Shown here: positions 16,615-24,771 of the stretch, piece after piece
How positions within the stretch are numbered: the first letter of the stretch is position 1
Layout of the letters: the number at the start of each line of letters is the position of its first letter
From: SZUA-287 sp036397975
GTDB lineage: Bacteria > Bacteroidota > Ignavibacteria > UBA10030 > UBA6906
Assembly: GCA_036397975.1 (NCBI GenBank)
Contig: DASWHW010000029.1
Coordinates: forward strand, 1 to 28,676
Length of the DNA: 28,676 nt
Direction of reading: 5' to 3'
Notes under the pieces: generated by a model
Told to the model about the DNA's origin: nothing
Seen by the model: the letters and a program-made list of their open reading frames with translations, nothing else
The model's database searches: none
Program-made: the position numbers and the translations under genes

Positions 16615-17356
16615 CACCTGTCTCCCGGTTCTCGGATTCTGGATCAACGGTACCGGGAATTTCCAACGTCCCCTCCTCATCCACAAGAACATTTCCAAGC
16701 TCTCCATCGGCAGACCGTTGCGTCTTCTCTTCCAATTCCTTTAGCAGTCTCTTTTCCACCTCAAATTCTGCCTCCGCGAGAAGTTCATCAATCTCTCGCG
16801 GTTTCGGAAGATCGGAAAGGTCATTGATTCCGAAATGCTTCAAGAACTGCTTTGTTGTTCCATAAAGAAGAGGACGACCCGGAGTGGCTGCGCGGCCGAT
16901 AATCGCTACCATATTTCGTTCCAGCAACGTTCGCAAAACATAGTCCACGTTCACACCTCGTATCGACTCGATCTCGGGTTTCGTGACCGGTTGCTTATAC
17001 GCGACCACGGCGAGTGTCTCCAATGCGGAGACGGAGAGCTTTCGGCGGGATCTCTCGCGAAGCATTTTCCCCAACCAGATTGCATACTCCTGCAGCGTCG
17101 CGAATTGATATCCTCCTGCCACATGCACAATTCGGAATGGTCTTCCGGTGGACTGATACGCAGCGTTCAACTCATCCACAGTACGAAGCACTATTTCTTG
17201 CGTCAACCGGTGGGTTCGCTCTCCCTCGATGAGAATCCCAAATATATCGACGATCTGCGCTGGCGACAACGGCTCATCCGAAGCAAAGATGAGCGCCTCG
17301 ATAATGCTATTTTGTGAAGGATTGCCGGAGAAATGCTGAGCGTTTCCCATCGTCAA
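16598..17356 (-). CDS. scpB: Segregation and condensation protein B
   Basis: The protein has 252 residues. Two winged-helix domains cover about 15-175. The family signatures are IIEALIFASDEPLSP near the N-terminus, and ALETLAVVAYKQPVTKPEIE followed by IRGVNVDYVLRTLLER. The C-terminal tail from about 190 is acidic and probably disordered. ScpB dimers bind ScpA and SMC in the chromosome-condensing complex. The nominal start is TTG at 17356, supported by GGAG 8 nt upstream and by overlap with the scpA stop; ATG at 17350 is the alternative. It is encoded directly after its partner scpA, as in most genomes. Confidence 0.95.
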   Translation of the reverse strand: MTMGNAQHFSGNPSQNSIIEALIFASDEPLSPAQIVDIFGILIEGERTHRLTQEIVLRTVDELNAAYQSTGRPFRIVHVAGGYQFATLQEYAIWLGKMLRERSRRKLSVSALETLAVVAYKQPVTKPEIESIRGVNVDYVLRTLLERNMVAIIGRAATPGRPLLYGTTKQFLKHFGINDLSDLPKPREIDELLAEAEFEVEKRLLKELEEKTQRSADGELGNVLVDEEGTLEIPGTVDPESENRETGDGKTS

Positions 17357-18090
17357 AATGCGATCTCCACCTGATGTTGAGCGTGAGAACGAATGAGAAA
17401 ATCATTCTTTCCCTCCATTGCATGAAGTGAAATGAGTTTGTTCTTCATCAATTCAAGCAACGCAATAACGGTCACAATCACTCTCACTTTTTCCGACATA
17501 TGGGAGATGAGCTGGAGAAAAGACGTCTCGCCGTGGACGCGAAGATAGTCCATTGTAAATCCGACCTGCTCATCGACCGACACGTTCATGAGGCGAACCT
17601 CATGAATAGCTTTTTTCGGCATCTGATCCATCGCGGATTTGTATGCGGCAATTAAATTGAACAAGGAAATATCCTGCATGAGATCTTCAGCATCTTCATC
17701 CAGAAGAGATTTTTCGTCGGCCTGAAAAAACTTTCTGTAATAGATCTTCCGCTGTACATCCTCCATTCCGGAGAACTCCTGGGACATCTCCTTGTATCGC
17801 TTGTACTCGATGAGACGACGAACGAGTTCCGCACGCGGATCCTCTTCTTCTTCAGTATTTTCATCCCGGGGCAGCAGCATCCGGACTTTGATTTGCATCA
17901 GCGTTGCCGCCATAACGATGAATTCTCCCGCGACTTCAAGGTCGAGTGTCGACATCAGATGAAGGTATTCGAGAAACTCTTTTGCGATTTGCGAGATGGG
18001 GATATCGTAAATATCGAGTTCATCCCTCTTGATGAAGAAGAGAAGGAGATCAAGCGGTCCTTCGAACTCATTGAGTTTTATTTTGTACAT
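17353..18090 (-). CDS. scpA: Segregation and condensation protein A
   Basis: This is a 245-residue kleisin. The N-terminal signature KLNEFEGPLDLLLFFIKRDELDIYDIPI binds the SMC neck, and the C-terminal winged helix (VRVIVTVIALLELMKNKLISLH) contacts the SMC head. The middle third is acidic and helical. It bridges SMC heads in the SMC-ScpAB complex that compacts and segregates the chromosome; no smc gene lies in this window. The ATG at 18090 follows trpS by 17 nt, with GGTGA upstream in the trpS stop region. Length and motifs are normal. Confidence 0.96.
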   Translation of the reverse strand: MYKIKLNEFEGPLDLLLFFIKRDELDIYDIPISQIAKEFLEYLHLMSTLDLEVAGEFIVMAATLMQIKVRMLLPRDENTEEEEDPRAELVRRLIEYKRYKEMSQEFSGMEDVQRKIYYRKFFQADEKSLLDEDAEDLMQDISLFNLIAAYKSAMDQMPKKAIHEVRLMNVSVDEQVGFTMDYLRVHGETSFLQLISHMSEKVRVIVTVIALLELMKNKLISLHAMEGKNDFLIRSHAQHQVEIAF

Positions 18091-18107
18091 TCGGCTACCC
18101 GTTCACC

Positions 18108-19094
18108 TTATCCAAGAGCCATTGCAGTTCTGACATCTCCGATTGTTTCCTGTGCTCTCCCTCGTGCCCTTTTCTCCCCGTTGCGGAGGATATCCGTAAC
18201 TTCATCGGAATGAGATTCAAAGTACGCTCTCTTTTCCCTGATCGGTTCCAGTTGTCGAGCGATTGCACCCGCAATTCGTCCTTTGCATTCCACGCATCCG
18301 AGGGCGCCGCTCCGACAATTGGCGGCTATTTCATCCTGTTCCTGCGCGTTGAATTTTTGATGGTACGTAAACACGAGACACACTTCGGGTCTTCCCGGAT
18401 CGTTCTTCCGGACCTTTTTAGGATCTGTCACCGCCGAGCGCATCTTCCTGGATATCTCCTCTGCGGAGTCGGCAAGCAAGATGGTATTGCCGGTGGACTT
18501 GCTCATCTTCCTGTCAGGCCCGTCGAGCCCCGGAAGGCGCGCAAACTTCGTGAGCTTCGCCTCCGGCTCAGGAAACACTTTGCCGTACTGCGAATTAAAT
18601 CGCCGGGCGATCTCTCGCGCAATCTCGACGTGAGGCACCTGGTCTTCTCCCACGGGAACCAGATCCCCGCGATAGAGCAGAATATCCGCAGCCTGAAGAA
18701 CAGGATATCCGAGGTGCCCGTAGCTCACGTTCTCAATATGCAAATCCCTGACTTGCTCCTTCACGGCAGGATTACGCTCCAGCCGCGCAGCAGTGATCAA
18801 CATGGAAAAAATTAAGTGGAGTTCCGCGTGCTCCTTGATTTGAGACTGCCGGAACATCGGACTCTTGGCTGGATCCAATCCCGCCGCAAGCCAATCGATA
18901 AGCATGTCGATTGAATTCTGGTGAATGTGTGACGTATCGAGATTCGTCGTGAGAGCATGATAATCTGCAATCAGATGATAGTTTTGAAATTCGTTTTGGA
19001 GTGCCACCCAGTTTTCAAGCGCGCCGACAAGATGGCCGAGATGCAATTTCCCCGTCGGCCGCATCCCACTGAGAATCGTTTTTTTCGGAGTCAA
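18108..19094 (-). CDS. trpS: Tryptophanyl-tRNA synthetase
   Basis: This class I synthetase charges tRNA-Trp. With the TTG start at 19094 it has 328 residues, the family norm. The HIGH-type motif is PTGKLHLGH about 20 residues from this start, and KMSKS is intact in DRKMSKSTGNT. The block GYPVLQAADILLYRGDLVPVGEDQVPH is diagnostic of TrpS. The frame is open up to a GTG at 19139, which would add 15 residues (LDILLSHVFEEEERL) absent from typical TrpS N-termini. The TTG start has GAGGAAG upstream. It lies just after the HNH gene and before scpA, so it is expressed from the promoter near 19.76 kb. Confidence 0.94.
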   Translation of the reverse strand: MTPKKTILSGMRPTGKLHLGHLVGALENWVALQNEFQNYHLIADYHALTTNLDTSHIHQNSIDMLIDWLAAGLDPAKSPMFRQSQIKEHAELHLIFSMLITAARLERNPAVKEQVRDLHIENVSYGHLGYPVLQAADILLYRGDLVPVGEDQVPHVEIAREIARRFNSQYGKVFPEPEAKLTKFARLPGLDGPDRKMSKSTGNTILLADSAEEISRKMRSAVTDPKKVRKNDPGRPEVCLVFTYHQKFNAQEQDEIAANCRSGALGCVECKGRIAGAIARQLEPIREKRAYFESHSDEVTDILRNGEKRARGRAQETIGDVRTAMALG

Positions 19095-19148
19095 CCGTTC
19101 TTCTTCCTCGAATACATGTGAGAGCAAAATATCCAGCACAAGGCAGGA

Positions 19149-19652
19149 CTAGTGCAAGAACAGATATGGCTTCCATCGCTCGTCGAGCGTGCCAACAAAA
19201 TGACTAATAAAGGTTACATGGTTCGGCCTCATCGGGCGACGTCGGAGGGGCATCTGTGCCTCATCCGGAGTGCTATCTCCCTTTTTGTTATTGCATCGGA
19301 CACAGGCACAAACCATGTTCTCCCACGTGTCCTCTCCACCACGAGAGGCGGGCATGACATGGTCCATGGTCAGAGGAATATCACTTCTTCCACAATACTG
19401 GCATCGATGGGAATCGCGGCGAAGGATATTTTTCCGCGAGAGGATGATCTTCTTGAAAGGAATACGAACAAAAACGGACAACCGGACAATGCTAGGAAAT
19501 GGCATTGAGGTGGACACTGACCGAACCCGGAGAGCATCGTTTGCTGCAATCATTTCCGCCTTACCAAGGTAGAGGAGAACAATGGCTTTTCTCGCATTGA
19601 TAACACTCATCGGCTCGTAATTCTGATTCAAGATCAGAACTTTTGCGTTCAG
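19149..19652 (-). CDS. HNH endonuclease family protein
   Basis: This is a compact protein of 160-167 residues with an HNH_5-type nuclease domain. CQYCGR and CVRCNNKKGD supply four zinc-binding cysteines around the catalytic segment TMDHVMPASRGGEDTWENMV, where His of DHV is the predicted general base. The N-terminal NYEPMSVINARKAIVLLYLGKAEMI is the conserved leader of this family. Such genes are usually chromosomal and solitary, and their role is poorly defined. The first standard start is TTG at 19631, but family-like residues NAKVLIL precede it, so I extend to a CTG at 19652; see findings. It is the first gene after a good promoter. Confidence 0.85.
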   Translation of the reverse strand: MNAKVLILNQNYEPMSVINARKAIVLLYLGKAEMIAANDALRVRSVSTSMPFPSIVRLSVFVRIPFKKIILSRKNILRRDSHRCQYCGRSDIPLTMDHVMPASRGGEDTWENMVCACVRCNNKKGDSTPDEAQMPLRRRPMRPNHVTFISHFVGTLDERWKPYLFLH

Positions 19653-19749
19653 CCTGCCACCACTATTAGTTGAATGAACCTGCGAGCTGAAGTCAAACCT
19701 CCATTAAATGATTCTCTATCCTGAGACGGAAAGCCTTAAAACCCTGAAA

Positions 19750-19778
19750 AATATACTATTCTGAGAGCGAAGAATCAA
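19750..19778 (-). promoter_or_regulatory. Promoter of the HNH-trpS-scpAB operon (TTGATT-N17-TATATT)
   Basis: On the minus strand TTGATT (19773-19778) and TATATT (19750-19755) are separated by exactly 17 nt, close to sigma-70 consensus. The -10 continues as TATATTTT, near the Bacteroidota TAnnTTTG. It lies right after the htrA terminator and before the first gene of a 14-gene run. The transcript would start near 19743, leaving a leader of 90-110 nt. Confidence 0.65.
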
Positions 19779-19800
19779 GCTCATGAACAGGCTCAAACGA

Positions 19801-19826
19801 AAACGGCCTCATTCCTGAGGCCGTTT
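19801..19826 (-). terminator. Rho-independent terminator of htrA
   Basis: A perfect 10-bp inverted repeat, AAACGGCCTC/GAGGCCGTTT, closes a 6-nt loop. On the minus strand it is followed by a T-rich stretch (TTTTCGTTT, counting the end of the stem). It lies 10 nt after the htrA stop codon and before the next promoter, exactly where a terminator is expected. The symmetric A/T flanks could allow some function on the plus strand too. Confidence 0.85.
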
Positions 19827-19835
19827 CTCGTATCG

Positions 19836-21368
19836 TCACAGAGATGGTATTTCCACAGCGGTGAAGAAACTCGCCCCCGACGGAGACTTCATCCTTAGAA
19901 GAACAGAATCACCGGGTTTCTTCCCCTCGAAAATCTTCTTGAGGTCTTTGGGAGATCGAACTGGCTTATTGTCGGCCTCGAGGATGACCAATTTTTCACG
20001 GATGTTTCGTTCGAATGCTTCACTATACGGCTTCACGCTTGCAACTACGACTCCATGATCGACCTTTGCAGCGTCTTGTTCTCCATCGGTCATAGCACGC
20101 ACCGACATCCCGAGCTTATCAAAGTCAGCAACCTCGGGACTATCCTTGTCGGTTTCATTTGTTTCATCTTTGTTGTTCGAAGCAGTGATCACGTCACTTT
20201 CATCGTTTCTGGGTTTGAGCGTCACTTTCTTTTCGATGTTCTTTCCATCGCGGTACAGCTTCAGCGTTACAACATCCCCGGGACGACGGCTGGCGACATA
20301 GGATTGAAGTTCATTTGCCTGATTCACCTCGCGACTGTCAACGCTGAGAATAATATCCTTCTCGAGGACCCCGGCAGACTCTGCCGCCCCGTCTTTGACA
20401 ACACTCTGAACAATTACACCCTGGGCCTTTGGCAATCCCACAGCCTTTGCCATCGTTTGATCGACTGCCTGGATTGATACACCAATGTACCCCCTTCGAA
20501 CCTTTCCATCTCTGATCAAGTCGCGCGCAACAACCTTGATCAGATTGGATGGCACCGCGAAGCCGTACCCTTGATAGCGGGCGTTTGTCGTCGCGATCGC
20601 GGTATTTATTCCAATCACTTCTCCGTAAATATTGACCAGGGCACCACCGCTGTTTCCAGGATTGATCGCTGCATCTGTCTGGATGAAATTTTCAATACCA
20701 TACGCTTCAGTCCTGCTAATTACGCCGATACCACCACGCCCGATGGCGCTGACGATACCTGCCGTGACAGTTGAATTCAATCCGAGCGGGTTCCCGATCG
20801 CCAACACCCACTCCCCAACCTGCACGTCGTCTGAGTTCCCAATTGCTGCTGCAGTAAGCCCCTTCCCTTCGATCTTAATTACCGCAAGGTCAGTCGTCGG
20901 ATCTGTTCCAATAATCTTGGCCTTATACCTTGATTTGTCATTCAAGATGACTTCAATTCCCCCTTTGTCCGCCCCTTCAACAACGTGGTTGTTCGTGGCG
21001 ATATAGCCATCCGCGGTAATAATGATTCCTGAGCCTGCTCCCTGCGAAGGCTGAGGCTCCGGAGTACTTCCGTCCGGACTGAAGAAGTGGAAAAAATCCT
21101 GAGGGATATTGCTTCCCTTGGAAGTTGAGGTAACGGTTATCGAAACAACAGTTGGCGTGACAGCTTTAGCAATTTCCACAAACGCCTGATTGGCTTTCGT
21201 TAAATCCACACCTGGTGTTTGTAGGGGGCGAGGACCTCCGAGTTTCGGATCTTGGTCGGTCGCAAAACCCGGACCCACTCCGCCACTGAAATTTGAGACG
21301 AGCAACGCCCCAAATACTATTCCCACGGTGATTAGTACAAGAGCAGATACAACAGACCTCTTTGACAT
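19836..21368 (-). CDS. degP: Periplasmic serine protease, HtrA/DegP family (Do-like)
   Basis: The protein has 510 residues. An N-terminal hydrophobic segment (8-26) serves as a signal or membrane anchor. The trypsin-like domain has the full triad: His128 in NNHVVEG, Asp160 in TTDLAVIK and Ser240 in NPGNSGGAL. Two PDZ domains follow: RRGYIGVSIQAV starts the first at about 290, and KLGMSVRAMT starts the second near 415. Long low-complexity linkers flank both. It degrades or refolds damaged envelope proteins. GGGAG lies about 8 nt before the ATG. It stands as a single gene, with a 92-nt AT-rich leader region upstream (21369-21460) and its own terminator, which fits stress-type independent regulation. 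Confidence 0.95.
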   Translation of the reverse strand: MSKRSVVSALVLITVGIVFGALLVSNFSGGVGPGFATDQDPKLGGPRPLQTPGVDLTKANQAFVEIAKAVTPTVVSITVTSTSKGSNIPQDFFHFFSPDGSTPEPQPSQGAGSGIIITADGYIATNNHVVEGADKGGIEVILNDKSRYKAKIIGTDPTTDLAVIKIEGKGLTAAAIGNSDDVQVGEWVLAIGNPLGLNSTVTAGIVSAIGRGGIGVISRTEAYGIENFIQTDAAINPGNSGGALVNIYGEVIGINTAIATTNARYQGYGFAVPSNLIKVVARDLIRDGKVRRGYIGVSIQAVDQTMAKAVGLPKAQGVIVQSVVKDGAAESAGVLEKDIILSVDSREVNQANELQSYVASRRPGDVVTLKLYRDGKNIEKKVTLKPRNDESDVITASNNKDETNETDKDSPEVADFDKLGMSVRAMTDGEQDAAKVDHGVVVASVKPYSEAFERNIREKLVILEADNKPVRSPKDLKKIFEGKKPGDSVLLRMKSPSGASFFTAVEIPSL

Positions 21369-21460
21369 ATGCTTCTCTCCCTGAAAGAATATTGTTTTAT
21401 AATGATAATTTGCCGTTATCCATCAGTATGAAATATTGATGTGCACTCTCCCCACCATAG

Positions 21461-22210
21461 TTAGACAAACGAAGCGAACACGGATTCAGATTTCAGTCCG
21501 CGAAACCCATCGATATGATGCTGCAAGAACACGCGCAACGCGTTTCCCACCTCTGTCTTCAATGAAGGAGACAACTCGAGTTGAAGAGCCAATTGCGGCG
21601 AAGGAGTTCTTTGTAAGTATCTGAGCATTTCGACCACGGGGCGCGAAACATTGAGTTCAGCGTTCGATGAACAGCCCGAACAGACGATTCCTCCGAATCC
21701 CATGGTGAATTGCTCATCTTCCTCCCTCCCCAATCCGCAAATTGCGCAGCGGTCAAGCTGTGGCCTAAAACCTAAGATTTCAATGATTTTCATTTCAAAG
21801 TAGTATAACGCTAAAACAGTGTTTTTTGTTGCAGAGTTCATCGCACGGAGTGTCTGCAGCGTCAGGTCGAAGAGCGGGATATTTGTTTCGTCCTGGTGAG
21901 TGGTGATGTTGAGAAGTTCAATCACTGCCAGGCCAAACGGCATGTGCTCAATTGAGCATGACAAGGTTCGATGGGAATCGAGGAGGTCACATTGAGAAAG
22001 GAATTGAAGATCTCGAGAATCCTTCTTGTACATGACCATGCGGACGTGACTCAACGGATCAAGCGCACCATAAAATCTAGAACCCTGGGCACGGGCGCCT
22101 TTCGCAATCAGAGAGACTTTCCCCCAGTCACGAGTAAACATCGTGAGAATTCTGCTCGTCTCTCGATACTTCATACCCTTCAGTATGAGAGCATCAGTCG
22201 TGACTATCAT
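21461..22210 (-). CDS. recO: DNA repair protein RecO
   Basis: The protein has 249 residues. An N-terminal OB fold opens with TTDALILKGMKYRETSRILTM, followed by KGARAQGSRFYGALDPL, a family signature. A helical C-terminal domain contains a zinc site, Cys155-x2-Cys158 and Cys177-x2-Cys180 (CAICG and CSGC). RecO works with RecR and RecF to load RecA onto SSB-coated single-stranded DNA during gap repair. The ATG overlaps the mtnA stop as ATGA, so translation is coupled to a metabolic gene with no obvious functional link. Length and motifs are normal. Confidence 0.94.
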   Translation of the reverse strand: MIVTTDALILKGMKYRETSRILTMFTRDWGKVSLIAKGARAQGSRFYGALDPLSHVRMVMYKKDSRDLQFLSQCDLLDSHRTLSCSIEHMPFGLAVIELLNITTHQDETNIPLFDLTLQTLRAMNSATKNTVLALYYFEMKIIEILGFRPQLDRCAICGLGREEDEQFTMGFGGIVCSGCSSNAELNVSRPVVEMLRYLQRTPSPQLALQLELSPSLKTEVGNALRVFLQHHIDGFRGLKSESVFASFV

Positions 22211-23274
22211 AGATGTCCCGCATGCATCGTCATCATTTGCTGCTTAACACGGAGAACAGATTCATTGTAGGGCGGCTTGAGCACGCCGGCCTCCGTGATG
22301 ATCGCGGTAACCAGGTTACTCGGCGTTACATCGAAGGCAGGAGCGTACACCTTAACGCCATTGGCCGCTACGCGAACCCCATTGATATGCGTGATCTCAT
22401 GGGAATCGCGTTCTTCGATCGGGATATGGGTACCCTTCTCAGCCACAATATCGATGGTGCTGGTCGGTGCGGCAACGTAGAAGGGAATCTTGTGGCGCTC
22501 GGCAAGAACCGCAAGCGAGTACGTGCCAACCTTGTTGGCGACATCGCCGTTTGCAGCAATTCGATCTGCACCTACAATGACGGCGTTCACTTTGCGCTGT
22601 TGCATCAAGAATCCGGCAGTGCTATCGGTTATGAGAATAGTCTCGATACCTGCGTTCACCAGTTCCCAGCTCGTCAGGCGCGCCCCCTGCAAGAGGGGTC
22701 GGGTCTCATCCACATATACCCGAACGATCTTTTGCTGCTTGGCTGCAGTCGTAATGATGGCCTGCGCAGTTCCCTCGCCGGTGGTCGCAAGCACTCCTGT
22801 ATTGCAGTGGGTGAGTATGGAGAAGCCAGCTTCGATCAAGGCAGCACCAAACTCTCCTATCTTCTCACATGCCTCCACGTCCTCCCGGTGGATCGCCTTT
22901 GCCTCTTGCAGCAATTGAAAAAGGACCGACACGGAATTCTTGGTATTGTTCTCCTCGAACACTCGCCTCATGCGCTTGAGGGAGAGGAAGAGATTAACTG
23001 CGGTAGGACGCGTTTGAGAAAGATAATTTATGGCCGCGTAGAATTCCGATTGGGTTTCTTCCGGAGAATCGGAAGATCGTCCATCCACGGCAAGGAGAAC
23101 AGCATACGCGGCAGCCACTCCGATCGCGGGCGCTCCCCGAATCTGAAGTCGCCGAATTGCCTCTCCGACTACCCGGTAGTCCGAGGTTTCAATGTAGACC
23201 TCTTCGTGCGGAAGCTTCGTCTGATCGATGAACCGAACTTTACCGGCTATCCATTCAATTGATTTCATGTTCAC
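22207..23274 (-). CDS. mtnA: S-methyl-5-thioribose-1-phosphate isomerase
   Basis: The protein has 355 residues, standard for MtnA of the eIF2B-like superfamily. The substrate motif RGAPAIG is at 46-52. The catalytic cysteine is Cys157 in THCNTGVLATTG and the acid is Asp237 in VGADRIAANGDVANK. It converts 5-methylthioribose-1-phosphate to the ribulose form in methionine salvage. The RGAP motif argues against the related ribose-1,5-bisphosphate isomerases. The nominal start is GTG at 23274, which overlaps the kinase stop (GTGA); ATG at 23268 is the alternative. No other methionine salvage gene (mtnB, mtnC, mtnP) is in the window. The preceding PfkB kinase may act in the same route. Confidence 0.94.
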   Translation of the reverse strand: MNMKSIEWIAGKVRFIDQTKLPHEEVYIETSDYRVVGEAIRRLQIRGAPAIGVAAAYAVLLAVDGRSSDSPEETQSEFYAAINYLSQTRPTAVNLFLSLKRMRRVFEENNTKNSVSVLFQLLQEAKAIHREDVEACEKIGEFGAALIEAGFSILTHCNTGVLATTGEGTAQAIITTAAKQQKIVRVYVDETRPLLQGARLTSWELVNAGIETILITDSTAGFLMQQRKVNAVIVGADRIAANGDVANKVGTYSLAVLAERHKIPFYVAAPTSTIDIVAEKGTHIPIEERDSHEITHINGVRVAANGVKVYAPAFDVTPSNLVTAIITEAGVLKPPYNESVLRVKQQMMTMHAGHL

Positions 23275-24203
23275 GCTATTTGAGAAACTGTTACTTCATC
23301 GAACCGGGAGAGTTCACGGAACTCTCTGAACCTGTCCTGAATCTGCAGATAATCGAGATCGGCAAGACGTTCAACGCCAAATCTCTCTACACAAAACGAG
23401 GCAAGAGCGCTACCATAGATCACCGCTCGCTTCAGATTGTCTTCGGAAAGATCATCGCTTTTTGCAAGCCAACCGACAAATCCACCAGCAAACGTATCTC
23501 CGGCTCCTGTCGGATCAAAAATATTCTCCATTGGATATGCAGGAGCTGAAAATACTGTTTGCTCCGTAATTAACAATGCGCCGTGCTCTCCTTTTTTGAT
23601 TATGACAATTCCCGGTCCCATTTCGCGGATAGCGCGGGCGGCTTTGATGAGATTAGGCTCTTTTGCAAGAAGTCTTGCCTCCGAATCGTTCACGATCAGA
23701 ACGTTGATTCGCTTCAATGTGCGACGGAGTTCTGTCATTTTTCCCTCGATCCAATAATTCATCGTGTCACAGACAATCAGTCGGGGCTTGTCAATTTGAT
23801 CAAGAACCTTCAATTGCAATTCGGGATCAATATTCCCCAGACAGACAAACCTGCTCTTCCGATATCTGGGCGGGATTTTTGGATCAAATTTTTCAAACGC
23901 GTTCAGCTCCGTAAACAGGGTATCCCTATTGTTCAGATCGTAGTGGTACTTCCCTCCCCAACGAAAGGTTTTTGCACCCTTCACTACCTCAAGTCCTTCC
24001 AGATCGATCTTTCGTCCTTCAAGAAACTCAATGCCCGCCTTGGGAAAATCACCCCCCACAACCCCGACGAGGCGTATGGGATTCGTAAAATAACTTGCTG
24101 CAGCAGAGATATATGTTGCAGAGCCTCCAAGAGCATTATCCTTTGAACCAAATGGAGTTTCAATTGAGTCTAGGGCAAGAGAACCGACAACCAGTACGCT
24201 CAC
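23271..24203 (-). CDS. PfkB-family sugar kinase
   Basis: This is a 310-residue ribokinase-fold enzyme. The first PfkB signature region is NALGGSATY (23-31), and the second, FDPTGAGDTFAGGFVG (229-244), carries the catalytic base Asp236 and the anion hole. It should phosphorylate a sugar or nucleoside hydroxyl with ATP. The substrate is not recognisable from the sequence, but the gene is translationally coupled to mtnA, which handles a C1-phosphorylated pentose. The start is GTG at 24203, with GGAG 6 nt upstream. A possible weak promoter (TTGTCA-N16-TAATTT, 24216-24243) sits so close that it would clip the Shine-Dalgarno site, so I do not rely on it. Confidence 0.9.
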   Translation of the reverse strand: MSVLVVGSLALDSIETPFGSKDNALGGSATYISAAASYFTNPIRLVGVVGGDFPKAGIEFLEGRKIDLEGLEVVKGAKTFRWGGKYHYDLNNRDTLFTELNAFEKFDPKIPPRYRKSRFVCLGNIDPELQLKVLDQIDKPRLIVCDTMNYWIEGKMTELRRTLKRINVLIVNDSEARLLAKEPNLIKAARAIREMGPGIVIIKKGEHGALLITEQTVFSAPAYPMENIFDPTGAGDTFAGGFVGWLAKSDDLSEDNLKRAVIYGSALASFCVERFGVERLADLDYLQIQDRFREFRELSRFDEVTVSQIA

Positions 24204-24280
24204 TATTTCTCCAGTAAATTATTGGTAACCCATTGAATGACAAAAGGTAACGAATGATGGTTAGAAGAGCAAGAAATGGT

Positions 24281-24748
24281 CTACAGAGGTAGACGAGCAA
24301 GCTGAGCTGCGGACTTCTCTCCCAGGAGATACTCCTGGACGATGCGCAATCCGTCGCTCTGACCGGGCCACACCAGACGCTCAAGTGCCTTCTCATACCG
24401 CAGCCATGCGAACGATGAGTGCTCCGGGGACAAGAGCGGGTCATTCTGCGGCATCACTTGAATCGCGAACATCGGGCAGAGATTCATTTCATCCCGTCGC
24501 GCGTCAAAGAAGGTACTGCAGTGCGGAACAACCCATAGTCTCTCAGCCACCAATCCACATTCCTCCGAAAACTCTCGCAGAGCGGCTTCCGCAGCTCGTT
24601 CTCCTTCGCGGATCTTCCCACTGATGCACTGCCACGTATCCGGATAGACGGACTGATCCTTCGAGCGGCGCAGTAGAAGATACTCCGGCGTATCGAATGC
24701 GAATCGGAAAACGCAGACTTCAACAATGTTGGAAACGATGACGGGCAA
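24281..24748 (-). CDS. NUDIX hydrolase
   Basis: This 155-residue protein carries a complete Nudix box: Gly44-x5-Glu50-x7-Arg58-Glu59-x2-Glu62-Glu63-x-Gly65, within GKIREGERAAEAALREFSEECGL. It hydrolyses a nucleoside diphosphate linked to another moiety, using Mg2+. Size and N-terminal style (VCVFRFAFDTPEYLLLRRS) resemble NudB-like dATP/dihydroneopterin triphosphate pyrophosphatases, but the substrate cannot be assigned. It follows the YqaA-like gene by 23 nt, apparently as the last gene of the TrmH/SpoU-led operon, and is separated from the kinase operon by 77 nt. Confidence 0.92.
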   Translation of the reverse strand: MPVIVSNIVEVCVFRFAFDTPEYLLLRRSKDQSVYPDTWQCISGKIREGERAAEAALREFSEECGLVAERLWVVPHCSTFFDARRDEMNLCPMFAIQVMPQNDPLLSPEHSSFAWLRYEKALERLVWPGQSDGLRIVQEYLLGEKSAAQLARLPL

Positions 24749-24771
24749 TGGACAACAGCGGTTTTGTTAAT

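Noticed and set aside
21369..21460. AT-rich htrA leader as a defined heat-shock or envelope-stress promoter
   Set aside because: Several TA-rich boxes are present, but none has a correctly spaced -35 element, so I cannot name a site.
22213..23262. 349-codon plus-strand open frame covering almost all of mtnA
   Set aside because: It is a complete mirror of mtnA, whose catalytic motifs are unambiguous. The antisense translation has no recognisable motif.
24216..24243. TTGTCA-N16-TAATTT as promoter of the kinase-mtnA-recO operon
   Set aside because: The implied transcript start would fall within the Shine-Dalgarno site of the kinase gene. The spacing is also one short of the other promoters here.
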